Part shown: positions 8,622-17,322 of the stretch, in pieces
Position numbering within the stretch: the first letter of the stretch is position 1
Layout: each line of letters starts with the position of its first letter
Assembly: GCA_016874005.1 (NCBI GenBank)
Contig: VGVQ01000004.1
Coordinates: 42,968-106,967, forward strand
From: Gemmatimonadota bacterium
Lineage (GTDB): Bacteria > Gemmatimonadota > Gemmatimonadetes > Gemmatimonadales > GWC2-71-9
Length of the DNA: 64,000 nucleotides
Direction: 5' to 3'
Program-made: the position numbers and the translations under genes
The notes under the pieces: generated by a model
What the model was told of the DNA's origin: nothing
The model's input: the letters and a program-made list of their open reading frames with translations, nothing else
Databases searched by the model: none

Positions 8622-10115
8622 ATGAACCTGCCGATGTTCCGCGGGCACCCGCCCGGGCTCTTGGTCTGCGCCGCCACCGAAATGTGGGAGCGGTTCAGCT
8701 ACTACGGGATGCGGGCGCTGTTGATCTTCTACCTGACCGAGCACTTTCGGTTCGACGACCCCACCAGTTTCGCGATCTACGGGGCCTACTCGGCTCTGGT
8801 GTACATGGCACCGATCGTCGGTGGCTTCGTGGCCGATCAGTGGCTCGGCGGCCGTCGGGCGGTGATGTTCGGCGGGGTGCTCCTGATGATCGGCCACCTC
8901 GGGATGACGATCGAGTCGTCGCTGCCGGTCTTTTACTTGGCGCTGGCCTTCATCGTCGCGGGCGTGGGATTCCTCAAGACCAGCACCAACGCCATCGTCG
9001 GGGCGCTCTATCCGCCGGGCGACCGCCGGCTCGACGCCGGGTACACCGCCTATTACATGGCCTACAACCTCGGCGGGGCGCTGTCGCCGCTGGTGTGCGG
9101 GTGGCTTGGCCAACGCTATGGATGGGGCTGGGGTTTTGGCGCGGCGGCGGTGGGGATGGCCTTCGGGTTGGTGGCCTTCTGGCGGGGCCAGCATCTCCTC
9201 GAGGGCAAGGCCGAGCCGCCCAATCCGGCGCGCCTGGTGGAGCGGGTGGCGGGGTTGCCGCGGGTGGCGTGGGTCTACCTCGGCTCGATCGGCTTCGTGG
9301 GCGCGCTATGGCTGTTGCTGATGCGGCGCGAGGTGGTGGGTCCGATGCTTTCGGCGATCGGGCTGGCGACCGGCGGTTGGCTGGTGTACTACGCGGTGGC
9401 GCGGTGCACTCGGATTGAGCGCAATCGACTCCTGGCTTGCGCGATCCTGATCGTGTTCACCGTCGGGTTCTGGGCTTTCTACGAGCAGATGGGTAGCTCG
9501 CTGGCGCTCTTCTCCGATCGGGTGGTCGATCGGGCGGTGCTGGGGTACGAGATCCCGGCCTCGGTGCTCCAGTCGATTCCGTCGATCTTCGTGATCGGGT
9601 TGGCCCCCGGGTTCGTGGCGCTGTGGCTCGCGTTGGGGCGGCGGGGTCGGGAACCGAGCACGGCGGTCAAGTTCGTCATCGCGATCGGCACCCTGGCGGT
9701 CGGTTTTCTGGCCTTGGCGGCGGGGACGGCAATGACCGCGGCCGGCGACAAGGTATCGTTAGGCTGGTTTATCCTCAACTTCTTCCTGCTCGTGGTCGGG
9801 GAGTTGTGTCTGGCGCCGGTGGGGATCTCGATGGTGGCCCAGTTGGCCCCCAAGCGGATCGTGGCGGTGATGATGGGGGCGTTCCTGTTGGCATACTCGG
9901 GGGCGAGCTATCTGGCGGGGCTGATCGCCACCTTGGCCAGCATCCCCGCCTCGGCGGTGGCCGACGCGGATCTCCTCCGGGCAACCTACGGCGGGGTGTT
10001 CCTCAAGTTGGGCATCGGGGCGGCGGTCGTGGCCGTGGTGTTGGCGGCACTGGCGCCGCTGCTGCGGCGCCTGGTGGGCGAGGCGGGTGGCGAGCGAGTC
10101 GGCGACGCGGCATAA
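8622..10115 (+). CDS. POT (PTR2) family proton-coupled oligopeptide transporter
   Basis: 497 aa from the ATG at 8622, with about 12-14 hydrophobic helices. The POT signature is clear in helix 1 (EMWERFSYYGMRALL, the ExxERFxYYG motif used in proton coupling). The FYxxxNxG-like loop appears as AYYMAYNLGGALSP. These carriers import di- and tripeptides across the inner membrane. Placed divergently from an M19 dipeptidase and next to D-peptide hydrolases, it plausibly feeds the cytoplasmic dipeptidase. Confidence 0.93.
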   Translation: MNLPMFRGHPPGLLVCAATEMWERFSYYGMRALLIFYLTEHFRFDDPTSFAIYGAYSALVYMAPIVGGFVADQWLGGRRAVMFGGVLLMIGHLGMTIESSLPVFYLALAFIVAGVGFLKTSTNAIVGALYPPGDRRLDAGYTAYYMAYNLGGALSPLVCGWLGQRYGWGWGFGAAAVGMAFGLVAFWRGQHLLEGKAEPPNPARLVERVAGLPRVAWVYLGSIGFVGALWLLLMRREVVGPMLSAIGLATGGWLVYYAVARCTRIERNRLLACAILIVFTVGFWAFYEQMGSSLALFSDRVVDRAVLGYEIPASVLQSIPSIFVIGLAPGFVALWLALGRRGREPSTAVKFVIAIGTLAVGFLALAAGTAMTAAGDKVSLGWFILNFFLLVVGELCLAPVGISMVAQLAPKRIVAVMMGAFLLAYSGASYLAGLIATLASIPASAVADADLLRATYGGVFLKLGIGAAVVAVVLAALAPLLRRLVGEAGGERVGDAA

Positions 10116-10146
10116 TACCCCTCGTCGACCAACCATCGGGGACGTC

Positions 10147-10686
10147 GTGTCCGTCAAGAGAAGCGGGATCGGTGCCGCCATTGCCCTCGCGGCCAGCGGT
10201 CAGGCGGTGGCCCAGGCCCGTCCCGCGTTCAACCTGATCACCTCCAATCAGATCGAAATCAACCAGCCGGCCGCGACCATCTGGCCCAAGATCGTCGATC
10301 CGAGCAGCTGGAAGCAGGGCGCCAAGCTCGTTCACCGCTCCGGTCCCGCCGGCGAACGGGGCGAGGTGTTGGTCGCGATGGGTTCGGACAACGCCGTGGC
10401 GTTCGCCGTCGAGAACGTCGAGATGGTGGCCAATCGGCGTCGCACCATCAAGCTGGTCTCGCCCGCCGGCCAACTCATCGGCTATGCGATCTGGACGCTG
10501 GTCCCCGCCGGCTCGAAAACCGTGGTTCGATACGATGTCTTCAGCGAGACGGTGCTGACCGCCGAGCAGGCGGCCGGGATGAGCGCCGCCGCGCTGGTGG
10601 AGCAGGAGCGGGCCAGCCAGGAGACCAACAGCAAGCGTTTCGACGCCGAGTTGGCGGCGCTCAAGAAGCAACTCGAGGACCGCTGA
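10147..10686 (+). CDS. Secreted SRPBCC-like protein
   Basis: 179 aa from the GTG at 10147, with a signal peptide ending at AVAQA. The body looks like a START/SRPBCC helix-grip domain: an N-terminal strand followed by INQPAATIWPKIVDPSSWKQG, then alternating strands, and a long charged C-terminal helix (residues about 140-179). Such domains hold small hydrophobic ligands. No catalytic residue can be named. It begins 31 bp after the POT gene and could be its operon partner. An upstream in-frame start at 10087 would overlap the transporter and destroy the signal peptide. Confidence 0.7.
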   Translation: MSVKRSGIGAAIALAASGQAVAQARPAFNLITSNQIEINQPAATIWPKIVDPSSWKQGAKLVHRSGPAGERGEVLVAMGSDNAVAFAVENVEMVANRRRTIKLVSPAGQLIGYAIWTLVPAGSKTVVRYDVFSETVLTAEQAAGMSAAALVEQERASQETNSKRFDAELAALKKQLEDR

Positions 10687-10901
10687 CCTGACCGGCGTGC
10701 CCCCGACCCCCGGCAGGCTCGGTGGCTCGGCTGGGCGGCCCGCCTAACGTCGGGCCACTGATCCGATCACCCGGACCTCGAAGCTGGCGTCGAATCCCCC
10801 ATCTGGCTTGACGGCGGGGGTGACCGAGACCGGCTCCGACGCCGAGCTCAAAGTGCGGTACTTTACCCAGCACCTGAAACCCTGACCCGAGTCCGCCGAG
10901 C
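10687..10901. other. Intergenic stretch with a possible coding remnant
   Basis: No gene with a start fits here. On the minus strand a frame ending at a TAG inside GCCTAACG (10742-10749) reads ...VSVTPAVKPDGGFDASFEVRVIG..., which looks protein-like but has no start and no recognisable family. It may be the tail of a lost gene. A TACTTT at 10859 could be a -10 box for the DUF885 gene. Confidence 0.25.
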
Positions 10902-12671
10902 ATGTCCGTTCTCCACCGTATCGCCGTCGTGGCTGCCTTCGCGACCACCGCCTGCGGCACCCCCGAAGCGGCGCCCGGTGGCGGTGACGACTCCGCCACG
11001 CTGAGCCGGCTCCTCACAGCGGCCCACGAAGCCAGGATCGCCTCGAGCATCTCCCTCAAGGTGCGGTATGGCCGGCCGATCGACCGGCTCCCGAGCGTCG
11101 GTATCGCGGAGGACGAGGCCCGGGCGGCCCACGCCAAGGCGCTCCTCGACACCCTGGCGACCGTCCGGCGCGACCGGCTGACCGAATCGGAGCAGGTGAG
11201 CGCCGATGTGCTCGAGTGGATGCTCGGCAACGAGGTCGAGGCACCAGAGCACCATTGGCTGTCCTTCGCCCTGGTCACCCCATACCAGAGCCCGCTCACC
11301 AACGAGCTGATGTTCCTGGGCCGGGACATGCCGCTCACCACCTTGGAGGACCGGGATCGGTACCTGGCGCGGCTGAGCGAAATCGGCCCCCTTGCCGACA
11401 GCATCGTGATGGGACTGGCGACCCGGGCGGAGCGGGGCATCCTGGTGCCCAAGCCTGAGATCAAGCAAATCGTTTCGACGATCGGCGCCCTAACGGTTGC
11501 TGGGGTCAAGAGCCCCTATGCGCCGACGGCGGCCCGGCTCGCCGCCTTGCCCGATTCGGTCCGGCCAGGCTTCGAAGCGGCGATCGCCAAGACCGTCGAC
11601 GAACGGGTCAACCCGGCCCTCGAGCGGTTGGTCGAGTCCATTCAGGGTCAATACCTCGCGGCCGCGCCGGAGGCCGTTGGCCTGAAGCAGTACCCCGGCG
11701 GGGAGGCGGCCTACCGGTACGCAGTCCGGGTGATGACGACGCTCGACCTCGAGCCCGAGGACATTCATCGAACCGGGCTCGATCACCTGGCCAAGCTCGA
11801 GCGGTCGATGGATTCGCTGCTGGGTGTGATCGGCTTCAAGGGAACGCGGAGGGAGTTCCAGGCCGCGATGGCCAAGGACCCCCGGTTTCGGGCCAGGACG
11901 CCGGAGGACGTTGGGGCGCGCTATCAGAAGTACTACGACGCCATCCGGCCTCACGTCTCGAAGCTGTTCTCGCGAGAGCCCAAGGCGCCGGCCGAATTTC
12001 GGAGGCTCAACCCCGCGCTGGAGGCGTCGCAGACCTATGGCTTCTATCAGCCGCCGAGCCCCAACTCGCCCCAGGGGATCTACTTCTACAACGCCTCCAA
12101 CCTGGAGAACCGGAGTCTCTTCCAGGTCGCCTCGATCGCCTACCACGAGCTGGTTCCCGGTCATCACTTCCAGTTCGCGTTGGCGCTGGAGAACGACGAG
12201 TTGCCGCCGCTTCGCCGCGGCTTCTACACCACGGCTCATGGTGAGGGCTGGGCCGAGTACGCCTCGGAGCTGCCCAACGAGATCGGCCTCTATGCCGATC
12301 CGTACGATCGCTACGGCCGCCTGATCAGCGAAGCCTTTCTGACCACCCGTTTGGTCATCGATCCCGCGATGGCGATCCTCGGCTGGTCGCGGGAACGGGC
12401 GATGGAGTTCATGCGGGAACACACCATGACCGCGGAATCGGAGATCGCGTCGGAGACGCTCCGGTACTCGGTCGACATGCCGGGCCAGGCGTTAGGCTAC
12501 AAGGTCGGGGCGCTGGAATTCTGGCGGCTCCGCCGGAAGGCCGAACGGGAGTTGGGCGACAAGTTCGACCTCCGGGCGTTCCATGCGGTGATTCTCGATC
12601 AAGGCGGGCTGCCGATGGCCGTGGTGGGCAAGCTGGTCGATCGCTGGGTTACCAAGACCAAGGGCGGCTGA
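10902..12671 (+). CDS. DUF885 family metal-dependent hydrolase, exported lipoprotein
   Basis: 589 aa. The leader MSVLHRIAVVAAFATTAC is lipoprotein-like, with Cys18 as the probable lipidation site. The DUF885 zinc motif is present as YHELVPGHHFQ (HExxxGH) near residue 420, followed by a conserved HGEGWAEY segment containing the third-ligand Glu; the C-terminal RYSVDMPGQALGYKVG block is typical. The family is distantly related to M3/M32-like gluzincins and is assumed to contain carboxypeptidase-like enzymes, but no member reaction can be assigned from sequence. It is convergent with nrfA. Confidence 0.9.
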   Translation: MSVLHRIAVVAAFATTACGTPEAAPGGGDDSATLSRLLTAAHEARIASSISLKVRYGRPIDRLPSVGIAEDEARAAHAKALLDTLATVRRDRLTESEQVSADVLEWMLGNEVEAPEHHWLSFALVTPYQSPLTNELMFLGRDMPLTTLEDRDRYLARLSEIGPLADSIVMGLATRAERGILVPKPEIKQIVSTIGALTVAGVKSPYAPTAARLAALPDSVRPGFEAAIAKTVDERVNPALERLVESIQGQYLAAAPEAVGLKQYPGGEAAYRYAVRVMTTLDLEPEDIHRTGLDHLAKLERSMDSLLGVIGFKGTRREFQAAMAKDPRFRARTPEDVGARYQKYYDAIRPHVSKLFSREPKAPAEFRRLNPALEASQTYGFYQPPSPNSPQGIYFYNASNLENRSLFQVASIAYHELVPGHHFQFALALENDELPPLRRGFYTTAHGEGWAEYASELPNEIGLYADPYDRYGRLISEAFLTTRLVIDPAMAILGWSRERAMEFMREHTMTAESEIASETLRYSVDMPGQALGYKVGALEFWRLRRKAERELGDKFDLRAFHAVILDQGGLPMAVVGKLVDRWVTKTKGG

Positions 12672-12673
12672 GG

Positions 12674-12730
12674 CTCGACCGGGCGGCCAGTCTGTCGTCG
12701 AACCCGTGACGGTAGCGGCATCGGGCGGTA
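12674..12730 (+). repeat. Fossil duplicate of an S9 peptidase gene segment
   Basis: 57 bp just after the DUF885 stop match 15702-15759, inside the S9 peptidase gene, at about 90 percent identity (shared blocks GGCGGCCAGTCTGTCGTCG and ACGGTAGCGGCATCGGG). One-base gaps break the frame, so it is not coding. This is most simply the residue of a second S9 peptidase gene or of a local duplication. Confidence 0.6.
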
Positions 12731-12739
12731 CCCCGCCCG
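12722..12739. terminator. Hairpin between convergent genes
   Basis: CGGGCGG-TACC-CCGCCCG forms a perfect 7 bp GC stem with a 4 nt loop between the convergent DUF885 and nrfA genes. No T-run follows on either strand, so termination activity is only probable. Confidence 0.4.
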
Positions 12740-12771
12740 GGTGAGCCGTCTCGGCCGAGCTTCGCGTGCTT

Positions 12772-14151
12772 CTAACGCGCTCCCTTCACCGCCAGCGTCT
12801 TGAGTGCGTTCTGCCCCTTCCGGGTGGCGTCGATGCTGAGCCCGAGGATCCGGCCCGCCTCGCCGGGGGCGTGGAAGCCCATCGAGTTCTCCGCCTCGAC
12901 GAAGTCGGCATAAAACTGGGCCTGGCGTTGCCACTTCCGGGCCTCGGCCAGCGCGGGGGCGGTGCTGTCGGCCTTCGCCGCCGTCTCGACGTCCGCGATC
13001 AGGTCCATCAGGGCGTCGAGGGCGACGTTCCTGAGCTGATAGGTGCGGTCCTGGATCTGCTCGACCCGCGCCTTGAGCTCCTCCTCCGACGCCTTGTGGC
13101 AGGTCTGGCAGGCGCGGTTGATGTTGAGCATCGGGCTCTGGACGTGGTGGTCGCTGACCTTCATCGCCCCGACCCGCTTGTACGGCATGTGGCAGTCGGC
13201 GCAGGTGACCCCGCTTCGGGCGTGGATGCCTTGCGACCACAGCTCGAACTCGGGGTGCTGGACCTTGAGCACCGGCGCGCCGGTCCGCTTGTGGGTCCAG
13301 TCCCTGTGGCCGCTGGCCTCGTAGTAGGCCACCATGCTGTCGGCCTTGAGCCCCTTGTGCCACGGGAAGGTCAGCCGCTTCTCGGCGCCCTTGAAATAGT
13401 ACTCGACGTGACACTGGCCGCAGACGAAGCTCCGCATCTCCTGGCGGGTCGCCATGGTGGTGACGTCGTAATCCGAGATGCCCTGGCTGGCCTTGTACGC
13501 CCGGATCCCTTCCATGAAGGCGGGCCGAGTAACCCGGAGTTGCATCGTCTCGGGGTCGTGGCAGTCGATGCAGGCGATCGGGTGCCTCACGTCTTTCGCG
13601 GCCGAGTCGTAGGGCAGCGGGTTGAGGGTCTCGAATCCCTTTACCAGGTCGCCGCCGCCGGCTTTGAGCCACGGCACCACCATCGAGGCATGGCAGCTGA
13701 GGCAGGCGCCGGGCTGCTTGACCACCCGCTGCCGTCCGGTGAGCTGCTGGTCGATCAGCATGTAGGCGTGGCCGCGCTCCTCGCGGAAGTCGGCGGCGAA
13801 GGCGTAGCCGGCCCACATTTCCTTGAGGCGGGGGTCCTCCTCGAGCCGCGACTGGGCCACCACCGAGCGGGGGTCAACCGCGGTCGGGGTGACCGGGACG
13901 CCCTCGCTGCCGCCGTAGCGGGTCCGCACCTGGTCGGTGGTGCGCCGGTAGTCGTCATACTGCGTGGGGAAGTTCTGGCCCCAGACGCTGGCGTCCTCGG
14001 TGGTGTCGGTGAGCGCGACGACGCGGACGAAGGGGTTCCGCGCCTCCTGGCGCCGCTCGAAGACGTTGGTAAGCAGGGCCGCGATCGCCAGCACCGCCAC
14101 GGCCGCGCCGGCGGTGATCAACGTTAGGCGACTCTTGGTCGGGGACGTCAT
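12772..14151 (-). CDS. nrfA: Pentahaem cytochrome c nitrite reductase (ammonia-forming)
   Basis: 459 aa with one N-terminal membrane anchor or uncleaved signal (residues 9-29). Five c-haem motifs are seen: C150-H154, C194-H198, C244-H248, C317-H321 and C348-H352. The catalytic pocket signature VCGQCHVEYYFKG (Tyr and Glu of the active and calcium sites), FPWHKG and the His of SQGIHARSG are conserved. The enzyme reduces nitrite to ammonium with six electrons in the periplasm. The first motif is CLSCH; most NrfA have CXXCK at this catalytic haem, so this belongs to the rarer all-CXXCH group. It follows nrfH after 30 bp. Confidence 0.95.
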   Translation of the reverse strand: MTSPTKSRLTLITAGAAVAVLAIAALLTNVFERRQEARNPFVRVVALTDTTEDASVWGQNFPTQYDDYRRTTDQVRTRYGGSEGVPVTPTAVDPRSVVAQSRLEEDPRLKEMWAGYAFAADFREERGHAYMLIDQQLTGRQRVVKQPGACLSCHASMVVPWLKAGGGDLVKGFETLNPLPYDSAAKDVRHPIACIDCHDPETMQLRVTRPAFMEGIRAYKASQGISDYDVTTMATRQEMRSFVCGQCHVEYYFKGAEKRLTFPWHKGLKADSMVAYYEASGHRDWTHKRTGAPVLKVQHPEFELWSQGIHARSGVTCADCHMPYKRVGAMKVSDHHVQSPMLNINRACQTCHKASEEELKARVEQIQDRTYQLRNVALDALMDLIADVETAAKADSTAPALAEARKWQRQAQFYADFVEAENSMGFHAPGEAGRILGLSIDATRKGQNALKTLAVKGAR

Positions 14152-14181
14152 GCAGGTCTCCGGTACGAATGACGGAAGTGG

Positions 14182-14643
14182 TCAGCGGGTCCAGTGGCCC
14201 ACCGAGGAATGACAGCGAAGGCAGGAGTCCTCGCGCCCATGGCCCGCGGGCACCGCGGGGTCGATCGCGGTGACGATCTCCTGGTGGCAGTGGCGGCAGG
14301 CCCCCTCGGTGACGGCGCGGCTGGCCTCGGTGATCCGGATCGGCTCGGGGAACCCGCCGACGGTGAACCAGGCGCTGTGGAGGAAGCCGTTCCGCCCCTT
14401 GGTGGCGTACTTGCCGATGAGGTTGTGCGGGGTGTGGCAGTCGTTGCAGGTGGCCACGTTCCGATGGCTCGACTTCACCCAGCCGTCGTACTGCTCCCGC
14501 ATCACGTGGCAGTTGGCGCAAGCGGCGGGGTCGTCGGTCAGGTAGGACGCCCCCTTCGCGTACCCGAAGGTGTAGGTCCCGAGCCCGGCCGCGGCCCCGA
14601 TCAGCAGCGCCGTGATCGTGAACAGCCAGCGAGTGGGGGTCAC
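14182..14643 (-). CDS. nrfH: Tetrahaem quinol dehydrogenase subunit NrfH
   Basis: 153 aa from the GTG at 14643. One N-terminal transmembrane helix (LFTITALLIGAAAGLGTYTF) is followed by four c-haem motifs: CANCH, CNDCH, CRHCH and CLRCH. This is the NapC/NirT-type NrfH, which takes electrons from menaquinol and passes them to NrfA, the next gene. The GTG start overlaps the stop (TGA) of a broken upstream outer-membrane barrel gene as GTGA, which shows that the three genes were once translated as one unit. Confidence 0.93.
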   Translation of the reverse strand: MTPTRWLFTITALLIGAAAGLGTYTFGYAKGASYLTDDPAACANCHVMREQYDGWVKSSHRNVATCNDCHTPHNLIGKYATKGRNGFLHSAWFTVGGFPEPIRITEASRAVTEGACRHCHQEIVTAIDPAVPAGHGREDSCLRCHSSVGHWTR

Positions 14644-14920
14644 CAGCGCCACTCCAGTTCGAGGTAGCCCAGCCAGCCGTTGGATTCGTTTGGGTAGATC
14701 ATCTTCACCACGCCGTGGGCGACAGCGTAGCTGCCGTAGCCCGAGATGGTCCAGTGGCTGTTGAGCCGGAAATCTGCACTCAGGTCCACCAACGTCGCCA
14801 GCCCGGCCCTGCCGTTCGACGGACGCGCGGCGTAGCCGAAGCCGGCTGGGCGGAGGCGGTGGCGATGAGCGCCAGGGCCGAGGTGCCCAGGGCGAGGCGG
14901 GAGAGACGCCGGGGGCGCAT
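14640..14920 (-). pseudogene. Remnant of an outer-membrane beta-barrel protein gene
   Basis: An ATG at 14920 starts a good signal peptide (MRPRRLSRLALGTSALALIA...), but the frame soon loses sense. From about 14818, in a different frame, the sequence again reads like protein: LATLVDLSADFRLNSHWTISG followed by alternating polar/hydrophobic strands and the C-terminus YLELEWRW, ending in a stop that overlaps the nrfH start. The terminal aromatic strand is typical of outer-membrane barrels such as alginate-export-like porins. About 281 bp remain of a gene that would normally exceed 1 kb, so a large internal deletion with loss of frame is inferred. Confidence 0.6.
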
Positions 14921-15067
14921 ATCCGATATCTCCATGAGGAATACGGAGAGTGGTGGTGGCAGCAAAGTAGTCTAGCGGTTGCGGGACCTGCCTCGGCGGG
15001 GGAGATTCCCGGTCGTGCCCACGCTATTGCATCCATCGGATGGGGTGAACTCCACCCCCCTCGCTTC

Positions 15068-15108
15068 GCTCGGGGTGACAGAGGTGGGCGCGCTCGGGGT
15101 GACCGAGG
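15068..15108 (+). repeat. Two direct copies of a 17 bp repeat
   Basis: GCTCGGGGTGACAGAGG (15068-15084) and GCTCGGGGTGACCGAGG (15092-15108) differ at one base and are 24 bp apart. They lie in the region 14921-15188, which otherwise holds only the 5' leader of the S9 peptidase gene. They may be units of a dispersed intergenic repeat. Confidence 0.55.
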
Positions 15109-15188
15109 CCCGGACTCCAGCCCAGGCCAAGCCCTCCGAGTTCCTCAACCGCGGAGCATCATCATCTCGAGCCGATCGGAGGAAACCG

Positions 15189-17153
15189 ATGAGAACGATG
15201 TCGATCGTCGTTGGCGTGCTGGCCACGCTCGGGGCGGTGGGAAACGCCCAAACCCGCCGGTTCGAGCTGAACGACTTCGGCCGCGAGGTCAGTCTCGCTT
15301 CGCCTCGCCTGTCGCCCGATGGCAAGAGCATCGTGGTGATCGCCACCCGAGCGAACTACCCCGACAACCGGTTCGAGCGCTCGTTGGTGGCGATCGACGT
15401 CGCGACCGGCGCGATTCGGGACCTCACGCCAAGCCGCCGGAATGTCGGGCAGGTGGAATGGTCACCCAGCGGCGATCGGATCGCCTTTACGGATCGAGAG
15501 CCGGACAAGCAGACCCAGCTGTATCTGCTGCCCGCCGGGGGCGGGGAGGCGTCGAGGGTCACCGATGCTAAGCGCGGGGTTGCTGCTTTCGCGTGGCGGC
15601 CCGACGGGTCGGGGTTCGGCTTCCTCACCGAGGACGATCCGGTCGAGCGAACCGGCGAGGAACGTCACAACAAGTCGTTCGAGGTCGGCGACAACATGTA
15701 TCTCGACCAGGCGGCCAGTCTGTCGTCGCACCTGTGGACGGTAGCGGCATCGGGTGGTAGCCCAACTCGAGTGACCTCGGGTGAGCGGAGCGTGACGGCC
15801 TTCAGCTTTGCGCCTGACGGCAGGCAGGTGGTGCTCGGCGTCCGGCCGAGGCCCCATTCCGGCGAGATGATCAACAGCACCGTGGTGGTCCGCGACCTTG
15901 CCAGCGGCGCCGAACGACTCCTCACCGAACGGCGCGGCTTCGGAAGCGGCGGCGCGATCTCGCCCGATGGGCGCTGGGTGGCGACCGGGGCGAGTCGCGG
16001 CGCCGAACTCGGCTTCCATCCCGCCACCGTTCTCGTCACGCCGCTCGGGGGTGGCCCGACCAGAGACCTGACCGCCTCGATCGACCGCAATCTGTCGGGG
16101 GGCCGGTGGTTGCCGAACAGTCAGGCGATCGTCGTGGCGGGGCCGGACCTGACCCGGATCAAGGCTTGGGTCCAGCCGCTGGAGGGACGTCCCCGAAAAC
16201 TCGACTGGGGATCGGTCGATCCTTCGGACCTGCACCTGGCGCCGACGGGCGCGGTGACGTTCATCGGCCGGGAGCCTAACCGACCGGCGGAAGTGTACTT
16301 CGCCGCGTCGATCGACGCCGCCCCGCGGCGGCTCACCGACTTCAACGCCGAGTTGGCTCGGCTGGACTTGGGCCGGATCGAGACGATCGAGTGGGACGGA
16401 CCCGACGGGTTCCGGCAAAACGGGGTGATCACCTATCCGCCGGGTTATCAACCGGGCCGGAGGTACCCGCTGGTCCTCCAGATCCACGGTGGACCGATGG
16501 GGACCTCCGCCGAGGGATGGTCGGCGCCTAACCAGCACCTCGCGGCTCAAGGCTGGATCGTCTTCAGCCCCAATTACCGCGGCAGCGATAACATGGGCAG
16601 CAAGTTCCAGAGCGCGGTCGTCAACGACGCGGGCGCCGGGCCGGGGCGCGACGTGATGTCCGGCATCGAGGCCCTCAAGAAGCGTGGTTTGGTCGACGAG
16701 GGCCGGATGGCGGTGACGGGATGGTCGTACGGCGGCTACATGACGGCTTGGCTCACGGCCCACTATCAGGGCTGGAAGGCAGCGGTGGCCGGGGCCGCCG
16801 TGACCGACTGGTACGATTGGTACAACTTGGCCGACATGAACGTCTGGGCGGGACTCGGGCTCGGCGGTTCACCGTGGACCAACAACAATGCGGCCAACTA
16901 TTGGCGACAGTCGCCGATGGCCTACGCCCATCAGATTCGAACGCCAACGCTGATCCTCTCGACAACGGGGGATCCTCGAGTGACGGTTACCCAGTCATAC
17001 AAGCTGTATCATGCCCTGAAGGACAACGGAACCCCGGTTCAGTTCATTGCCTACCCGACCGGCGGGCACTTTCCTCCCGACCCCATTCATCAGCGCGACG
17101 TCCGTCGTCGCTGGGCGGAGTGGATCGCGAAGGAGTTCGGCCCAACGACCTGA
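15189..17153 (+). CDS. S9 family prolyl oligopeptidase, exported
   Basis: 654 aa from the ATG at 15189, which has an excellent ribosome-binding site (GGAGGAAACCG). A signal peptide (MRTMSIVVGVLATLGAVGNAQ) is followed by a beta-propeller of WD40/TolB-like SPDG repeats (residues about 30-390). The C-terminal alpha/beta hydrolase carries the nucleophile GWSYGGY, the oxyanion HGGP, the acid in TTGDPRV and the His in TGGHF. It resembles dipeptidyl- or acylaminoacyl-peptidases acting on short peptides in the periplasm. The longer frame from 14979 has no better start and runs through direct repeats. Confidence 0.93.
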   Translation: MRTMSIVVGVLATLGAVGNAQTRRFELNDFGREVSLASPRLSPDGKSIVVIATRANYPDNRFERSLVAIDVATGAIRDLTPSRRNVGQVEWSPSGDRIAFTDREPDKQTQLYLLPAGGGEASRVTDAKRGVAAFAWRPDGSGFGFLTEDDPVERTGEERHNKSFEVGDNMYLDQAASLSSHLWTVAASGGSPTRVTSGERSVTAFSFAPDGRQVVLGVRPRPHSGEMINSTVVVRDLASGAERLLTERRGFGSGGAISPDGRWVATGASRGAELGFHPATVLVTPLGGGPTRDLTASIDRNLSGGRWLPNSQAIVVAGPDLTRIKAWVQPLEGRPRKLDWGSVDPSDLHLAPTGAVTFIGREPNRPAEVYFAASIDAAPRRLTDFNAELARLDLGRIETIEWDGPDGFRQNGVITYPPGYQPGRRYPLVLQIHGGPMGTSAEGWSAPNQHLAAQGWIVFSPNYRGSDNMGSKFQSAVVNDAGAGPGRDVMSGIEALKKRGLVDEGRMAVTGWSYGGYMTAWLTAHYQGWKAAVAGAAVTDWYDWYNLADMNVWAGLGLGGSPWTNNNAANYWRQSPMAYAHQIRTPTLILSTTGDPRVTVTQSYKLYHALKDNGTPVQFIAYPTGGHFPPDPIHQRDVRRRWAEWIAKEFGPTT

Positions 17154-17163
17154 TCGCCCAGAG

Positions 17164-17265
17164 ATGCTGGTTCGCGACGTCATGACGAAAGAGGTCTTCA
17201 CCCTCCGGGCCGATGACCGGATCCTGGTGGCGGAGGGCCGGCGGCTCGAGTGTCGTCCCAAGTGA
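17164..17265 (+). pseudogene. Short CBS-domain remnant
   Basis: 33 codons read MLVRDVMTKEVFTLRADDRI then LVAEGRRLECRPK before a stop. The opening is the typical N-terminus of CBS-domain proteins (VRDVMTxxVxTLxxDD), but a complete CBS pair needs about 120 residues, and no frame downstream continues it. It is best seen as a truncated gene end 10 bp after the S9 peptidase. Confidence 0.45.
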
Positions 17266-17322
17266 GCGAGTCGCCGTCGCCGCGGCCTCAATTCGTCCGG
17301 TGATCGGCCGATAACCGATCGC

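Noticed and set aside
7601..9418. 605-codon plus-strand frame over the dipeptidase and POT genes
   Set aside because: It crosses two real genes in other frames. The translation is Arg/Gly/Asp-rich and shows no motif.
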